From NCBI RefSeq assembly GCF_949628265.1, contig NC_088786.1:14880001-14944000 (forward strand): a DNA stretch of 64,000 nt, given 5' to 3'. This stretch comes from Cloeon dipterum. Its lineage: Eukaryota > Arthropoda > Insecta > Ephemeroptera > Baetidae. The position numbers were made by a program, and so were the translations under genes. Below, one piece after another: positions 52,301-64,000 of this stretch (position 1 is its first letter; every line of letters begins with the position of its first letter). The notes under the pieces were generated by a model. It was given only the letters and a program-made list of their open reading frames with translations. It was not told the DNA's origin and did not search any database.

Positions 52301-55300
52301 GAAAATAGAGCTAAAAGTGGTTTATCACTGAATGAATATATGTGTAATTGGACAGTGACCCATATCAAACAATAAACGCATGCAGACTGGTAATTCATAA
52401 TTCAAACAGTGCAAGTGCCACATCAATAAATCGAGATTTTACGATCATTTCTACCTCTCCTCATAAGACCTTGTCGCTTGATTTGACCTGTTTGACCTAA
52501 AAGTGGGAAATTTGTTCCGGGATTCATACTTCAACGATTGAAGAGAAAACAATAATAAATAATATTGAAATGATGTAAAATTCAATACACTAAAGGTATT
52601 TCGTTTACATTTTTTTAGAATGCTCTTCCCTGATATTTTCAAAGGAAGGGAAAGGAAATAAACAAGAAAAGGCAACTTTATAGATGCAGAGAAACTGTTC
52701 TGTCAATAAAAACAAACAGCCTTTATGTGCTTTCATAACATATTCAACTGGAACTTTGCCTGGTGTAAAACAAAAACATTTGGCGTGTGCGTGCAGAAAC
52801 GCCAGTCTTCCTATTCGTCTGTTTGTTATCAAAATAAGGGAAACATTGCTCATCGTGCTAATTAGAGAGCTTTCCGAGAAGGCTTTAATTAGGACAAGCC
52901 GCAGACAGGTTCACTCATCTCTCTCCTTCTCATTTTTGTTTATAAACACGGTTCCATCCCTTTAGCTGACAATGAGAAAAAATAATTCTGACTAATTCAA
53001 GAGTTGGTTGGTCAGGCGCAACTCTCAGCTATGTTAAAAGAGTACTAATGAGAGAGGAGTATGCATGTGCACCGTCAAATGTAATCAAAACTAGAAAATA
53101 ATATATGGGAAAACACCCTACAGAAATCTCCTCGATATTTATCGTAAATTGTTGTACTACAAATGCCGTTTATAACAATAATACATATATATTCAGCACC
53201 TACACCTGCTTTTGAAATTGGAACATTATACTGCTATTATTATTTTAGTTGAAGGAAAATAGTAAAAATATCAACTACTAGATCTCTTTAAAATGTTTTT
53301 ACCTGATCGATAGTATCATGTTAAATGCCAAAAATTCGCATTTAAGAAGTGTTGCGCTTTATTCCTAATGATGACGCCGTTAAAAAAGCGGCACTCAAGG
53401 ATTGGAATGTGAATTGGACAGATGACTTTCGATCCTCTAGGGGCCACACGCACTTGATTCTTTTCGCGAGAACAGAATTTGTCTGGTACGCTGAAGTTTT
53501 TACGCGTGTTGACACGCAGCGCTCTTAAAATAAAGACAGCCGTGATTCTGAGAAAGTATTCTCTTTCCGAATATAATCGCAAGAGAACGATTTTCTATGC
53601 TTCAGGTCACAAAGTCAAGCTGTTAACTTCATTCCTTTTGTCACCCCGGCCTTATTTATATTTGTTTGCGAAAGCGGCGAGGAATTCACTCGGCGTGATT
53701 TATCGACATTTGACACGCAAGGCGTCCGAAGATAAATCTTGGCTTTCTCGGACACACGGGTGGACGCCCCGCGCGCGCACACACACAGCTAAGGCGGTCC
53801 AGTTTTTTGCTTGAGCGGTTCGATTTCAGAAAAATAGCTTGTGCCGTACTTTGCACATCTTGTTAACCTGTTTGCTCAGTGGCGTTCAAATCTGAACAGT
53901 GAAATGTTATCATAATATCAGAAATTGGTGACAGATGAAAAAAATTTGCTTCTTAAAAACTAACTCTAAATTTTTTTACAATCTGTTAAAGTGTTTTGAA
54001 ATAACTAGGGCTAGAATTATTTTGGTTAAAAATTGTTTTCTAGTTTTGGACTTCTTTCAAAGTTAGTTATTCTATCCTCTTAATTCCTTATCATTCCTTA
54101 ATCAATTTTATTTTTCAAACCAAAGTATTAGCAATATTTTTGAGGTTTTTGTAGTGTCAATTCGATTTTTGTTTGGCTCCCAGAGATAATAGAGACGGAT
54201 TGATTCACTAGTAGTCGCCGTTTAGGTGCGTTTCAGCTCGATTGGTTGCGGCAGATTTATCAAGAAGTGGATCGTCTTGCACGCCACTGGCTTCGTCTTC
54301 AATTGGCCTTGGAGAGGCGCGAAGGCGTAAAAGGCAGTCAAAATATCGCCTCCTAGGTGGGCAGCACAGATTTTTATTTTGTTTCTCTTTTAAGAGCATA
54401 TTATTTAATGTAAATAAAACGCACGACGTGTAGGCAGCCCGGCTATTAAATTCGGCTGCTGGCGCATTTTGACGTGCAGAGCAAAGCCGGATCTGTGTGC
54501 TTTGTACATTTAAGCTGCTCCCACCTCACACGGCAAATGAATGCAAACTTGCTTTCCATCCGCTTTTCCAGGTCAGAGCAAAATGGAACCCATGACCCGA
54601 CGAATAAAATTACAATTACTAAGTGTCTCTGCGGCTTCTTTGTCTCTAACTTTAAACAACGAGAACATGGAGTGGTCTGCATTCACTTTTCTAAATCCTA
54701 CCTGGGCCATGTTTAGTGCTTCAAATATTCATAGAAATTTTCACTTATATCGTCAATTGATAACGATAAGCTTTAAAAATTTGGCAAAATTTTAGTAATA
54801 CTTGTTAAATGATCGAGCAAACAAATTTCTATTTTTGTTCACGTGTTATTTCTGAATTAAAAGTGACAAAACAGTTGAAACTTTAATGTATTTAAAATAA
54901 GAACAAGGAAGCTGTCACCCCTTTTGCGGCCCTTTTGAGCCAGCCCACTGGTGTCTTGTGTCGCGAAGCAACGAATATAATCTCATCTCGAGTTCACGGC
55001 CTGGGCGACACTTGCATTGCAAATTAAGCGTCAACAGCAGCCGCACTTACATACATAATGTCAGCACCTGAAACACACGCCCTCCGCCTTCCTCGTCGAG
55101 AAAAGCTTCAACGCTTCTACTCGTGTCTTGGCGCTGTAAAGACAGTTCTATTTTCATAACTCGGCCACCGCTTCTTTATTCTGTGCATAAATTTCGCCCA
55201 AAATGTTTTTTAGAGTTTGACGATTAAACGCGTTTCAAGGGAAAATTGATCCGTTGCCCTGATTGATTCGTTGGTCGTAAAATAATGACCATAAATCTGG

Positions 55301-56639
55301 AAATGTAATACGCCAATTAAACTTTGGCTCAAGGCAACCCAGCCCGCTCATAATTACCCTCCATTAGGCACACTCGTTTTGCCGCCGGCGCCCCACCACA
55401 TGTAAAGCTTATCTTGTTGCTTAATATCGAAAAAATACTGCCTGCAGATGATATCAGATTGGTTGAAAGAATAGATTAAATATCAAACACACTATACTAT
55501 TCCAATTTTCAAACTATTTTGATATAATAATCCGAAAGGAATGATCTACAATTCTTTTTCTTGATTTTGGTTTTTGTTTCCCTCAAATAGAAAGAGTAGT
55601 AAAAAACGAAAATAGTTTGGTCAAATACATAATTCTGGGGAAATAGGCCCAATTTATTTAGCTGGCACTTCACCATAAAGCCTCTCAGAGAGATCGTAAA
55701 TCTTCATTGTCATATCAAGGCGAGCGCTATAAAGTGGCTCTGAATTTCCATTCAATTTTACGGCCAACGCAGGACACACACAAGAGCGTAGAATTTTCCG
55801 CTATTTTCATTGCGTTTGCCAAATGCTTGTGGGCTCGCGTTTATTTTTTCACTCATTCGCGTTGATTAGCACGCAAAGGCGACTGCGTGCCAACATTTTC
55901 TGCGGCTTTACGAGACCGTTGTTCTTATGATAAACACTTTTATGTTTATTTTCTTACACGAGATTTTGCATTTTTCTCCCTCTTGTGGTGTTCGGGAAAG
56001 TACAGAGTCCGAAATAATATCTAGAGCGGGTGAGAAGATGTTTTTATCGAGTGTGTTTGGCTTGTCAACAGTTTCTTATGGTTAGGGTTTGAAAAAGTTT
56101 ACAACTGCGTCTCAAAAGCAAATTTGTTTAGGCAAATCGTGGCAGTCTGTGTCTCCATCCGCAGAGACACTTTTTCTCACAATCCGTCCGCCGTAAAACG
56201 AGAATTTACGACGCCAACTTTCATCGCTGCGTCAGCGAAAACGCGGCTCATCAAAACAAAAATAAACATGCATACAAGCGACCTCGATTTTGGAAATGTC
56301 ATGAATATTGGCCAATGATTTGCAGCTGACCCGATAGTTTACTATTTTTAAATATGTATTTCCCGCGACGATAGGACGTGTTTGAATCCAAAAACTCACA
56401 TTTATTCAACTCTCTCTTCAAAATTTGAATCCATTGAAAGGCGAGTAAGAGTTCATGGGCAGTATACATATATGTACATAATTGCAAAATCCAAACAATG
56501 CCTGGGGTGCAGCCGACTTACGCGGAGCTAGGGCAAAAAGGTCAGTTCACGGCAGCCTTAGGAGCGTGTGTCAGAGGCTTAAATTAATTATGCTTTCGGA
56601 CCATGCGAGAGAGATGGACTGATAAATATGCAGCACAAA

Positions 56640-56655
56640 GACACACACACACACA
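56640..56655. repeat. (AC)n run, 16 bp
   Basis: Short AC dinucleotide run. Confidence 0.85.
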
Positions 56656-59600
56656 GCTCTCCCATTCAACTGGCCAGAAGCATCGACCGCTTTTTTGCCC
56701 TTTCGCAAAGCAGAGCGGATTTTCACTGACTGAACTCAAAGCGCGATGGATCATTTTTGCAAAGATTGCAGACCGGCTTCCCGATACAAACTTCAGTCCC
56801 TGTTGCAAAAGCTGTAATGATCAGAGCACTCTATGTAATGGAACTGGTTTAAGTTTGACCTTTCAAGATCAGGAAACTGGCTGCTAATTTTGTTAAGAGA
56901 GATTTGATTCAATCTAGCTCCTGGTAGATCAATAAATCATATAAAATCTACCATCCGGTTGCGTCAACACGTCAACGCGTCAGCAAAATTTCATCTGTTC
57001 CAATTTTAACAGGACAATGAAGTAAGAAAAATGTAAATTTTAGTTTTACAATCAACTTTTAACTTGTAAATATACAATTTATGCATCTTAACTACACAGT
57101 AATCACTAGTTTAAGCAGAAGAAAATTTACTTAACAATATGAGGTTTTCAATTCTCTTTTGTCATCACAATTCAGGGATGTGAAAATACAATGTACAAGT
57201 TGCCAGTCAGCACGTTGGTGATGGGAACATGCGTTGGCTCAGAATAAAGCTCAATTAAAAGTTGGCGAAGAGCCGAATTAATTTACGGCGAGTAATTAAT
57301 TGCGAAAGAATTGAATTGAAAAGCTAAGAGACGGGCTTCAAGTGCAGAAGCTATAGCAGAGTGAACTGGCTCCAAGACGAGTCGAGAGTGGGCTGGGTCC
57401 CGAGAATCACCTGCATTCACTCACTCAGATCGTATCTAAATACGATACCTTAACTGTAAAAGCTGCCATTCATGCCACCTTTGGGTTTCACTTTTGGCTT
57501 TTTATTCCGGCCATAAATTAAAATCCTGCCGAGCCGGACTCAGTCGAGAGCGCATGGCTTAATTTTCCCCCAGGCCAGCGTGTAATTATGAAATTCGATC
57601 ATCCATCTAGCGCATTTCATAACGCTGTGCATCCTTTAGAAAATGACTTTTCCAGCTAAAGCCATCTCTCACGTCGGATGTGATAAAAAGCTATTGGAAA
57701 AAGCTGAAAGTATGAAGAGGAAAAGGGATTAATTAATTTACACGACTGACTTTTTTTAGAATTTTTCATCATTATCCGTGCAGTGATTGGATGATCTGTA
57801 TGAAGAAGGAAACGCATGGAACGTGTTCAAATTAATATTTTTCATATCTTTTCGCCTCAAGTTATGCAAGTTTCAAATTAACTGCGTGCTCTTAAAATTT
57901 CAAAGTAGAAATATCCCATATTGTGGGGCCGAATAAACTGGAATCGAGCGCCCAACTGCAGATACTGCAGGGGTTGAAGGCCTCAGCAGCGCATTAAACA
58001 ACCCCTACGGATCCGCCCTTAGCGTGGAATAATTTAGCGGGCAAAACGTCAAATCCGGCCGACGCATAATTCGCTGCAGCTTTTTGCGCACCTAAATTGT
58101 CGCTCCATTAATTGGCGCCTAATCCGGGCTGATCCTCGCTGCAAAAGAGAGGGTTGTAACGTAATCCACCCCCAGTCGGCTGGCGGGAAAATTCACTCTG
58201 CCGAGTTCAAACACTCTCAAGTCTCGTCGGGATGTGTGCGATTTTCGGCGTTTCGTACACCTGACAGCTGAAATCGTATCCCTTTCTGTCAGAAAAAGCA
58301 CGCCAGCGTGTCGGGGGCGCGTGCTGCTCTCTCGTCGTCGTGCAAATATCGCGTTTCACTTTCCCCAGCACGCACGCACTTTCAGAGTGGATTGGAAGCA
58401 ACAACCGAAACAAACTGACAAGCAGCGGCTAACCCCTGTTTGCAGGGGTGTTCGCTTGCTAGCTGTTCCGCTCAGAGCAATTTGCGTGATTGGATGCTGT
58501 GATGAAAATCGACATTATTAAGTCGTTTGCTCCTGGTTTCAAAGTCCGCTCGGCTGGTTTTCGAGTGGCAAAATCACTGAAATATTCATAACAAGTGACT
58601 TGGCAGTATTTGTCTTTTTGAATTTTTATTTGATGTAAATTAAATTGAAAATCAATACAGACACAGGCTAGCTTAGAGATTGGTACCTCCATAAGAGAAC
58701 TGTCTCCAAGACCAATCCACATGCAATATCATCCTCATTAAGAGACGTAAAACGTTTATTTTTTACCGATGAAATTAATTTAAAACAAAATTTCAATTTA
58801 TTTACTGAAGAGGTCAATGGTTCATTTTTAAGCCAGGTGATGTAAAGAGTTGAGTTAAATCATGTTTAACCTTGTTTGACTAATCAAATTTCTTGAATGA
58901 TGAACCAAGCGTGGTGTATGTTACAATCAATAGATTTTCAGTGGAGAACAGAGTGCAGCAAGCGTAAAATTAACATTCCGAGCTGTCAGAGGACATTTTC
59001 GACTGATTGGATTTCACATATAGAAAAAAACTCACTTCGGAGAAGTGTAATCAAATCGCGGGTCACAGGCACACAATGACAAAGTTGTTGGCACGCAAAT
59101 TAAAAATACGTGCGCTCGCTCGCTTCTGTCCGCATTGTATGCTAATTTTCCCTTTCAACTCTTTAGCACCAGCTTTTACTGCCGGCGACAATTGCGGGAA
59201 ACTCGTTCCCTTTAATCCTCTCAACACAATTTAAATCGTGTTTTTCCCCAAAAGATGATAAATTTTTTCTTCCCAGAAACGATGGCTCGAATTTTGGGTT
59301 CCAGCGCTTGTTGTGCAGTCAAATTATCTACACGAGGTCATTTTTAGTCGGTTGTCAGGCAAAGAATTTTTAATAAAATCACTGGGAGCGGGCGAAATAA
59401 AACCAGCTTGTGAAACAAACCCTCGTCAGCTCTCTGTTCTCGCAATTTTCCTGGCACTGCTGCGTGGTGGAAAACGCGCCGCCGGATTATCCTCTGTGCT
59501 GATGGAAGCACGAGCAAATAAATGAAACGGAGCGGATTCCGGGCCTCCCACCCAGCCTTGGCACTTCGCTAAACCGATTTGGCTTGCGAAAAATTGGATT

Positions 59601-61934
59601 TTACTTTTTTTTGTCCAAAAAGAAACAGCTGGAGTGCAACTCTTCACATAAACTGATGGGCAAAACTCATGAATATTTTTTGATTATTAATTGCCATAGA
59701 ATAAAATTATTTCGAACTTTCCGAAATATTTAGGTATATATTTACAGGCATTGCTATAGTGTTTTAATGCACAAATTTTCGCGTATCTACTTATTAGAGC
59801 CATACTTGACTTAAATGTTCCAATAATTTCCCAATCTAAAAAATGTAGAACAAGGGTTTGAATATAGTTTTGAAGTTTTTCCATGGAAGATTTTTACACT
59901 GTAAAAACATTACTGACGGATTGTTGAATTAAATGGGAGAAATGACTTGACTTTTTTATTTTGTGTCATTTAAATATTCCGTAATACAAAGTAAATTTCA
60001 TCGCCATTGTTAGAAATATATATATAAGTCAATCAATCACAAATTGGTGCTACCAGCTCTTCTTGACTGTCACGTTTTTCCTGCTGCATGATACATATCC
60101 ATTATAGATAGTTTGTTTACACCAAACATTCGATTTGAGCCATTTTTAACTGCTTTCTGAAAGAAATATATGAAGTCCAGCAGTATTCTTATTATTTATT
60201 TATTTAGCTGGGGCGTCAGACAAAGTGCATTTATTTCCAGAGCACGCCATTTATCACATACAATGTTGTCTGCTGCCTCGGCGAAGAGGATAAAATAATA
60301 AAGAAGACGCGCGTGTGTGTGTTTCTGAGATGTGCTGGTTGCAGCTCTCCGCGCCTAATCCTTCATCATTTATCTTTGGGTCAGTCTTTGTGGATCATCT
60401 GTCATCCATCACGCCCATTGTTATCAAATCTCAAGTGCAATCAGCGCGCCCACGTCTCGTGAAACTTGATCCACGCTGGACCACAAGGGAAAAAACAATT
60501 TCCTTTTTGTCTCTATAGGTACTGTTCAAAAGACCAAATCTAGAGTAGTCAGTCAAGTAATGCAAATGGTCTAAATTTCCACAGCAGCCACAGGCAGTCC
60601 ATTTTATTTGTTTAATAGACAACTTCACGTAGCATTGTTTTCCAGTGAGTCGGCCTTTTAAGACTTTTGGCAGCCATGCTGAGGAGGAAATAAAGTAAAA
60701 CATTTTTAAGTTGACTAGCTCTGCTCTACATTCGAAAATTCTGGAGTGAAGTCCTGAAAGTTCCAAATGGAGGTCTACAATATTTCTAATCTTTGAACCC
60801 AATTAACTCAATCTTTGGGGAAACCCTTTTTTAAATTTTCTCCTCTCCCCCTACTTTTGTTTGTTTTCCTTTAATTTTTTATATAATCCTTGTGATTTAA
60901 TCTTTTCCCATTCTGATACAAAAACCAAAAAAAAGTGGTAGCAAAAATTCAGTACAGAAAAAACTAATAACTATGACAGGGATGCTGATCACTTAATTAA
61001 TTAATGCAGAGTACAGCATTTTTCAATGAAGAGAACGGCTTTTTTCGAGAAATAAAGATATATAAAAAGATAAAAGGAGTGTTGGAGCGTATAGAAACAA
61101 AGTCGAATTTAATCAGCTATAAAATTGATTAAAGCGAATTCAGATTGGAAACTTCTGGAGCAGCGCGCATTGAGATTGGATTGGGGCAATTAAATCGTTT
61201 TTCGTGCGCCGCGATGCTTTTAAATGTAGCCCCGTCTGTAATTATGGTCGTTAAAACTTATTATTTCGCCGGGAAAACGTGTGCTTCATCAGACTCCTCC
61301 TCTCTGGCGTGTCGTGCCTCTGCTTTCAGATAACCCATTCAGCCAGCGTGTTATTTCGAGCCAAGAGCATTTGTATTCAAATATCTCTGCGCATTAATTA
61401 ACACAAACACACACACACGCTATACACAGCTTTTGTACATATATGCACACGCGGACAAACGTGGTGTACAATACAGATGTCGGCTGCTTTCAGTTTTCTG
61501 CCCACGCTCTTGCACAACACACACTTTTAAAGTTATGCTAAGAGTTGCTGGTTTTATTCAGCTCTGTCTCTGCTTTCAATTGATAATTTGACTTTAATCC
61601 CACGTCTGCTTTCTATGCATATACTTTGAACTTCATATTTGCGAATCTGTTTTGATTTCAAAAGGTCTGAAAACAAAATCAGCATGTTTAAAACTTATTT
61701 GACCCTATTTTTTAATTTTTGTCTAGATAGATAAACGTTATTTAAAGGAAATTCCATGAAAAATGTGGATATTTTGCGTGTGCTGAATTTGTGCGGTTGT
61801 ACGACGGCGGAGATGTAATTTTGGCCCGATTAGAGCCCAGCTGCCAATTTACGGCGAAAGCTGAAAATACACGAAAATGCAAACACCATAAAAGTCGTCC
61901 GCGGCGCGAAAATTAATGTTATATACATTTGGAT

Positions 61935-61970
61935 CCAATTTACGACTTGGGTTCGAATCCCACTAATTGG
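61935..61970 (+). other. tRNA T-arm-like / B-box sequence with inverted flanks
   Basis: GGGTTCGAATCCC (61949-61961) matches the RNA polymerase III B-box. It is flanked by CCAATT (61935-61940) and AATTGG (61965-61970), which can pair like an acceptor end. No A-box, D-arm or anticodon arm was found upstream, so it is not a complete tRNA gene. It may be a SINE remnant or chance. Confidence 0.3.
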
Positions 61971-63689
61971 GGGGAAAGGATTTATGCAATCAGATTTCCC
62001 CGCGCGGCAGTTGCAGATTGTTGTTCACGCAAAAATTCTTCTCTTGGATTTGAATACAAACGAGCGCATTGTTGGCTGCATTTTGCTTAGCTATTTACAG
62101 CCCTGCTGCGCGGCGGAGGCATGTAACTCGAGAAGGTAAAACTTCACTTATTCGTTCAAATAAAGCGCGTGTTTAATGATCGTAAAATAAAGAATCTACC
62201 TTTCGAAGCGGTGGGCGGAGATGAGGGAAATCCCTCATTTGTCTTTCGGTCGGCGGCTGCCCCAAAGAGGGAAAGATAAAAAATGAGGGGAAAATTATGC
62301 AAGATATTTTTTAATATCGAGTTATTAAATGTTTATATATAGTGATATTTTCTTATAACTGCCCAAGGGAATATTTGGGAAAAATTGAATCTGCGCTGGT
62401 ATGAACATTTGACACGCATTTTTTATAAACCAGTGGGAGTAATTTAATAATAATCAATATTATCATCACAAGATCTTGTCCCCATTTTTACTTTCAAATT
62501 TTAATATTTTTAATATTTTGAAGGTGACCTCAGTCAGTAAGTTAAAAAAAATCGTTTTGGCGGCGTCATGATAACCAACAATTGGTATGTAGCAGTAGCG
62601 GCGGCGGCAGCAGCGGAAGTTGTCTCACCACATCATCTTGCCACTGGAATTTATTTACCAAGTTGGGCCAAAGAGGATCCTCGGGGTGGCTCTGGTCTTT
62701 TTGTCCCCTTTTTTCTTGTATAAACAAGAAAACCCGCACTAATTTTCGATCCGCAGAGGCGTCTGCGAGAGAAGATTTACAGACTCTCTTTTGAGAGGAA
62801 GCTATATAGGGTGAGCTGAATAAATACTCTCATGACTTTCTTTTTAAAGTACGCGAGGCGTTAATTTACGAGTAATAATTTCAATATATTCAATACAAAC
62901 TTTCCTCTCGTAATAAATTAACTGGTATTAATTCAAAGCGACATATACGCGCAATAAATAATACATATTTTTCTTTTGAATGGAAATGTAGAGGGCTGAT
63001 TCCGAAACTTATGGTGATCTGCGGCGGAATGCTATCGTCTAGTTTTTCCACCTCGCCGCACCGCGAGCGCACAATTTTCCTATCGTGGAGAGAGGATAAA
63101 AGAATGACTTAAAAACTTCGTGAGGAATTATCTTCTTCTGGCTCACAGGCTCTGCGGCCAGAGTGGAGAAAACTATTTTTCAAGTCTGACAGAGTGAAAT
63201 GAGAGGAGCTGTCAGTCTGCTGGGGAGGCTCCCAATCACAGAGCAGACGCCGCGTACTATTGACGGCTCTGTGGCCAGATAACCGAGCCGAGTGTCACTT
63301 AATTCGACCGATGCCTTTTCGAGCCGAGATTAGCTTTCAGCCCGGCCGATTCAATTTTCATCCCTCAAGCGTAATTGATGCTCTCAGAGACACGAAAATC
63401 CGGTTTCGACGGCACTTAATTTTTGCTCTGCTATCTCGATATTCAAAGCGGCTTTTGTAAACAATTTGTTTATCTCCCATGTGACTGCAGTCATATATAC
63501 AGTTAGGCTTATTATGATGGTAAAGAAATTTATTCCTTTTGAAGTGTTCTGTGAGCTGTGCTGGATACTTTTTTCGTTTGGATCATGATTTTTTTGTGTT
63601 ACTCTAATTTCAACAAGCAACATTATCGTATCGCATGGGTATATATATTTTTGCAAATTTATAAATAACAGTTTTTTTTGCTCTTTTTA

Positions 63690-64000
63690 TCCCTGTCCGA
63701 GGACCGGAGGACCGGGAAGGGCGCGCACTGCACTAGCACGAATGCTGAAACCCGGGTCCCAATAACACCGCGAACGGATAACATGGGCGCACCGGGCCGC
63801 ACAGGGACCCAGCCCACTCAGGGGCCACTTGCCTCCGCACCGAGGACTGCATTGAAACGCTAGACATTCGTCCCGTGAAGCCAAATCACGCATGCTGGAA
63901 AGGTGCAAACCAGCAAGTAGCGAGTCGGCGCCGGTGCGCCTCCCAGCCCGTTGAGCAATTTGAGCAATTCGAGTCACTAAACTAACCACTTTTTGCCATC
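63690..64000. mobile_element. GC-rich block, possible truncated edge of a retroelement
   Basis: From about 63690 the composition switches sharply from AT-rich to GC-rich and stays so to the window end. Read on the minus strand, the block is open for about 100 codons (63989-63687) without a recognised domain, then passes into ATAAAAAGAGCAAAAAAAACTG, like the A-rich tail of a non-LTR element. A promoter-proximal or exonic GC island is the alternative. The rest of the feature lies outside the window. Confidence 0.25.

Larger units (their letters stand above)
46954..63680. other. No supportable gene; AT-rich non-coding DNA
   Basis: Continuation of the gene-poor region. The longest open stretches, for example 49914-50450 plus, 47983-48396 plus and 60431-60802 minus, lack domains, splice context or recognisable families; the 47983 one reads through a CT microsatellite. 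Nothing resembling a MACIT N-terminal membrane exon was found. Confidence 0.5.

Noticed and set aside
60431..60802. 123-codon minus-strand ORF in the gene-poor region
   Set aside because: No domain, odd composition, no poly(A) or promoter context; one such ORF is expected by chance in 31 kb.

Overview
The window looks like animal nuclear DNA, most likely from an insect. Genes are interrupted by many short GT-AG introns, often 47-60 bases and occasionally hundreds to thousands. Non-coding DNA is AT-rich with TA, CT and GA microsatellites. The gene set is metazoan: a prohormone-convertase chaperone, a sperm/cilium axonemal protein, a TRPA channel, a cecropin-type antimicrobial peptide, an AlkB homologue and a transmembrane collagen. 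I could not identify the species. All exon models were built by hand from splice signals, reading phase and remembered family sequence, without any database search.

Layout: 1-2923 holds no gene I can support, only a perfect 15-bp inverted repeat. 2924-4854 (minus) is neuroendocrine protein 7B2, five coding exons and 260 aa, with one GC-AG intron. 5309-14463 (minus) is a CFAP44-type ciliary protein, 29 coding exons and 1558 aa, WD40 repeats followed by coiled coil. 14464-14829 is a divergent promoter containing a perfect RFX X-box just upstream of CFAP44. 14830-15302 (plus) is a two-exon 86-aa membrane microprotein that I do not recognise. Only 54 bases later, 15357-17816 (plus) is a compact 604-aa TRPA channel. 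18137-18542 (plus) is a three-exon prepro-antimicrobial peptide with cecropin hallmarks. 18695-22066 (minus) is ALKBH6, six exons and 241 aa, convergent with the cecropin-like gene. 24367-33246 (minus) is the 3' part of a MACIT transmembrane collagen (type XIII/XXIII/XXV), 29 exons; its N-terminal exons were not found. 33247-64000 is about 31 kb without a supportable exon, probably a very long first intron or upstream region of the collagen, ending in a GC-rich block that may be the edge of a retroelement.

The genes have unrelated jobs: secretory pathway, axoneme, sensory channel, immunity, nucleic-acid demethylation and matrix. The exception is the divergent CFAP44/microprotein pair, which may share ciliary (RFX) control, with the TRPA gene immediately downstream of the microprotein. 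The most novel items are the cecropin-like gene, the X-box-linked microprotein with its possible dicistronic link to the TRPA gene, and the unusual non-collagenous exon sets in the MACIT collagen.
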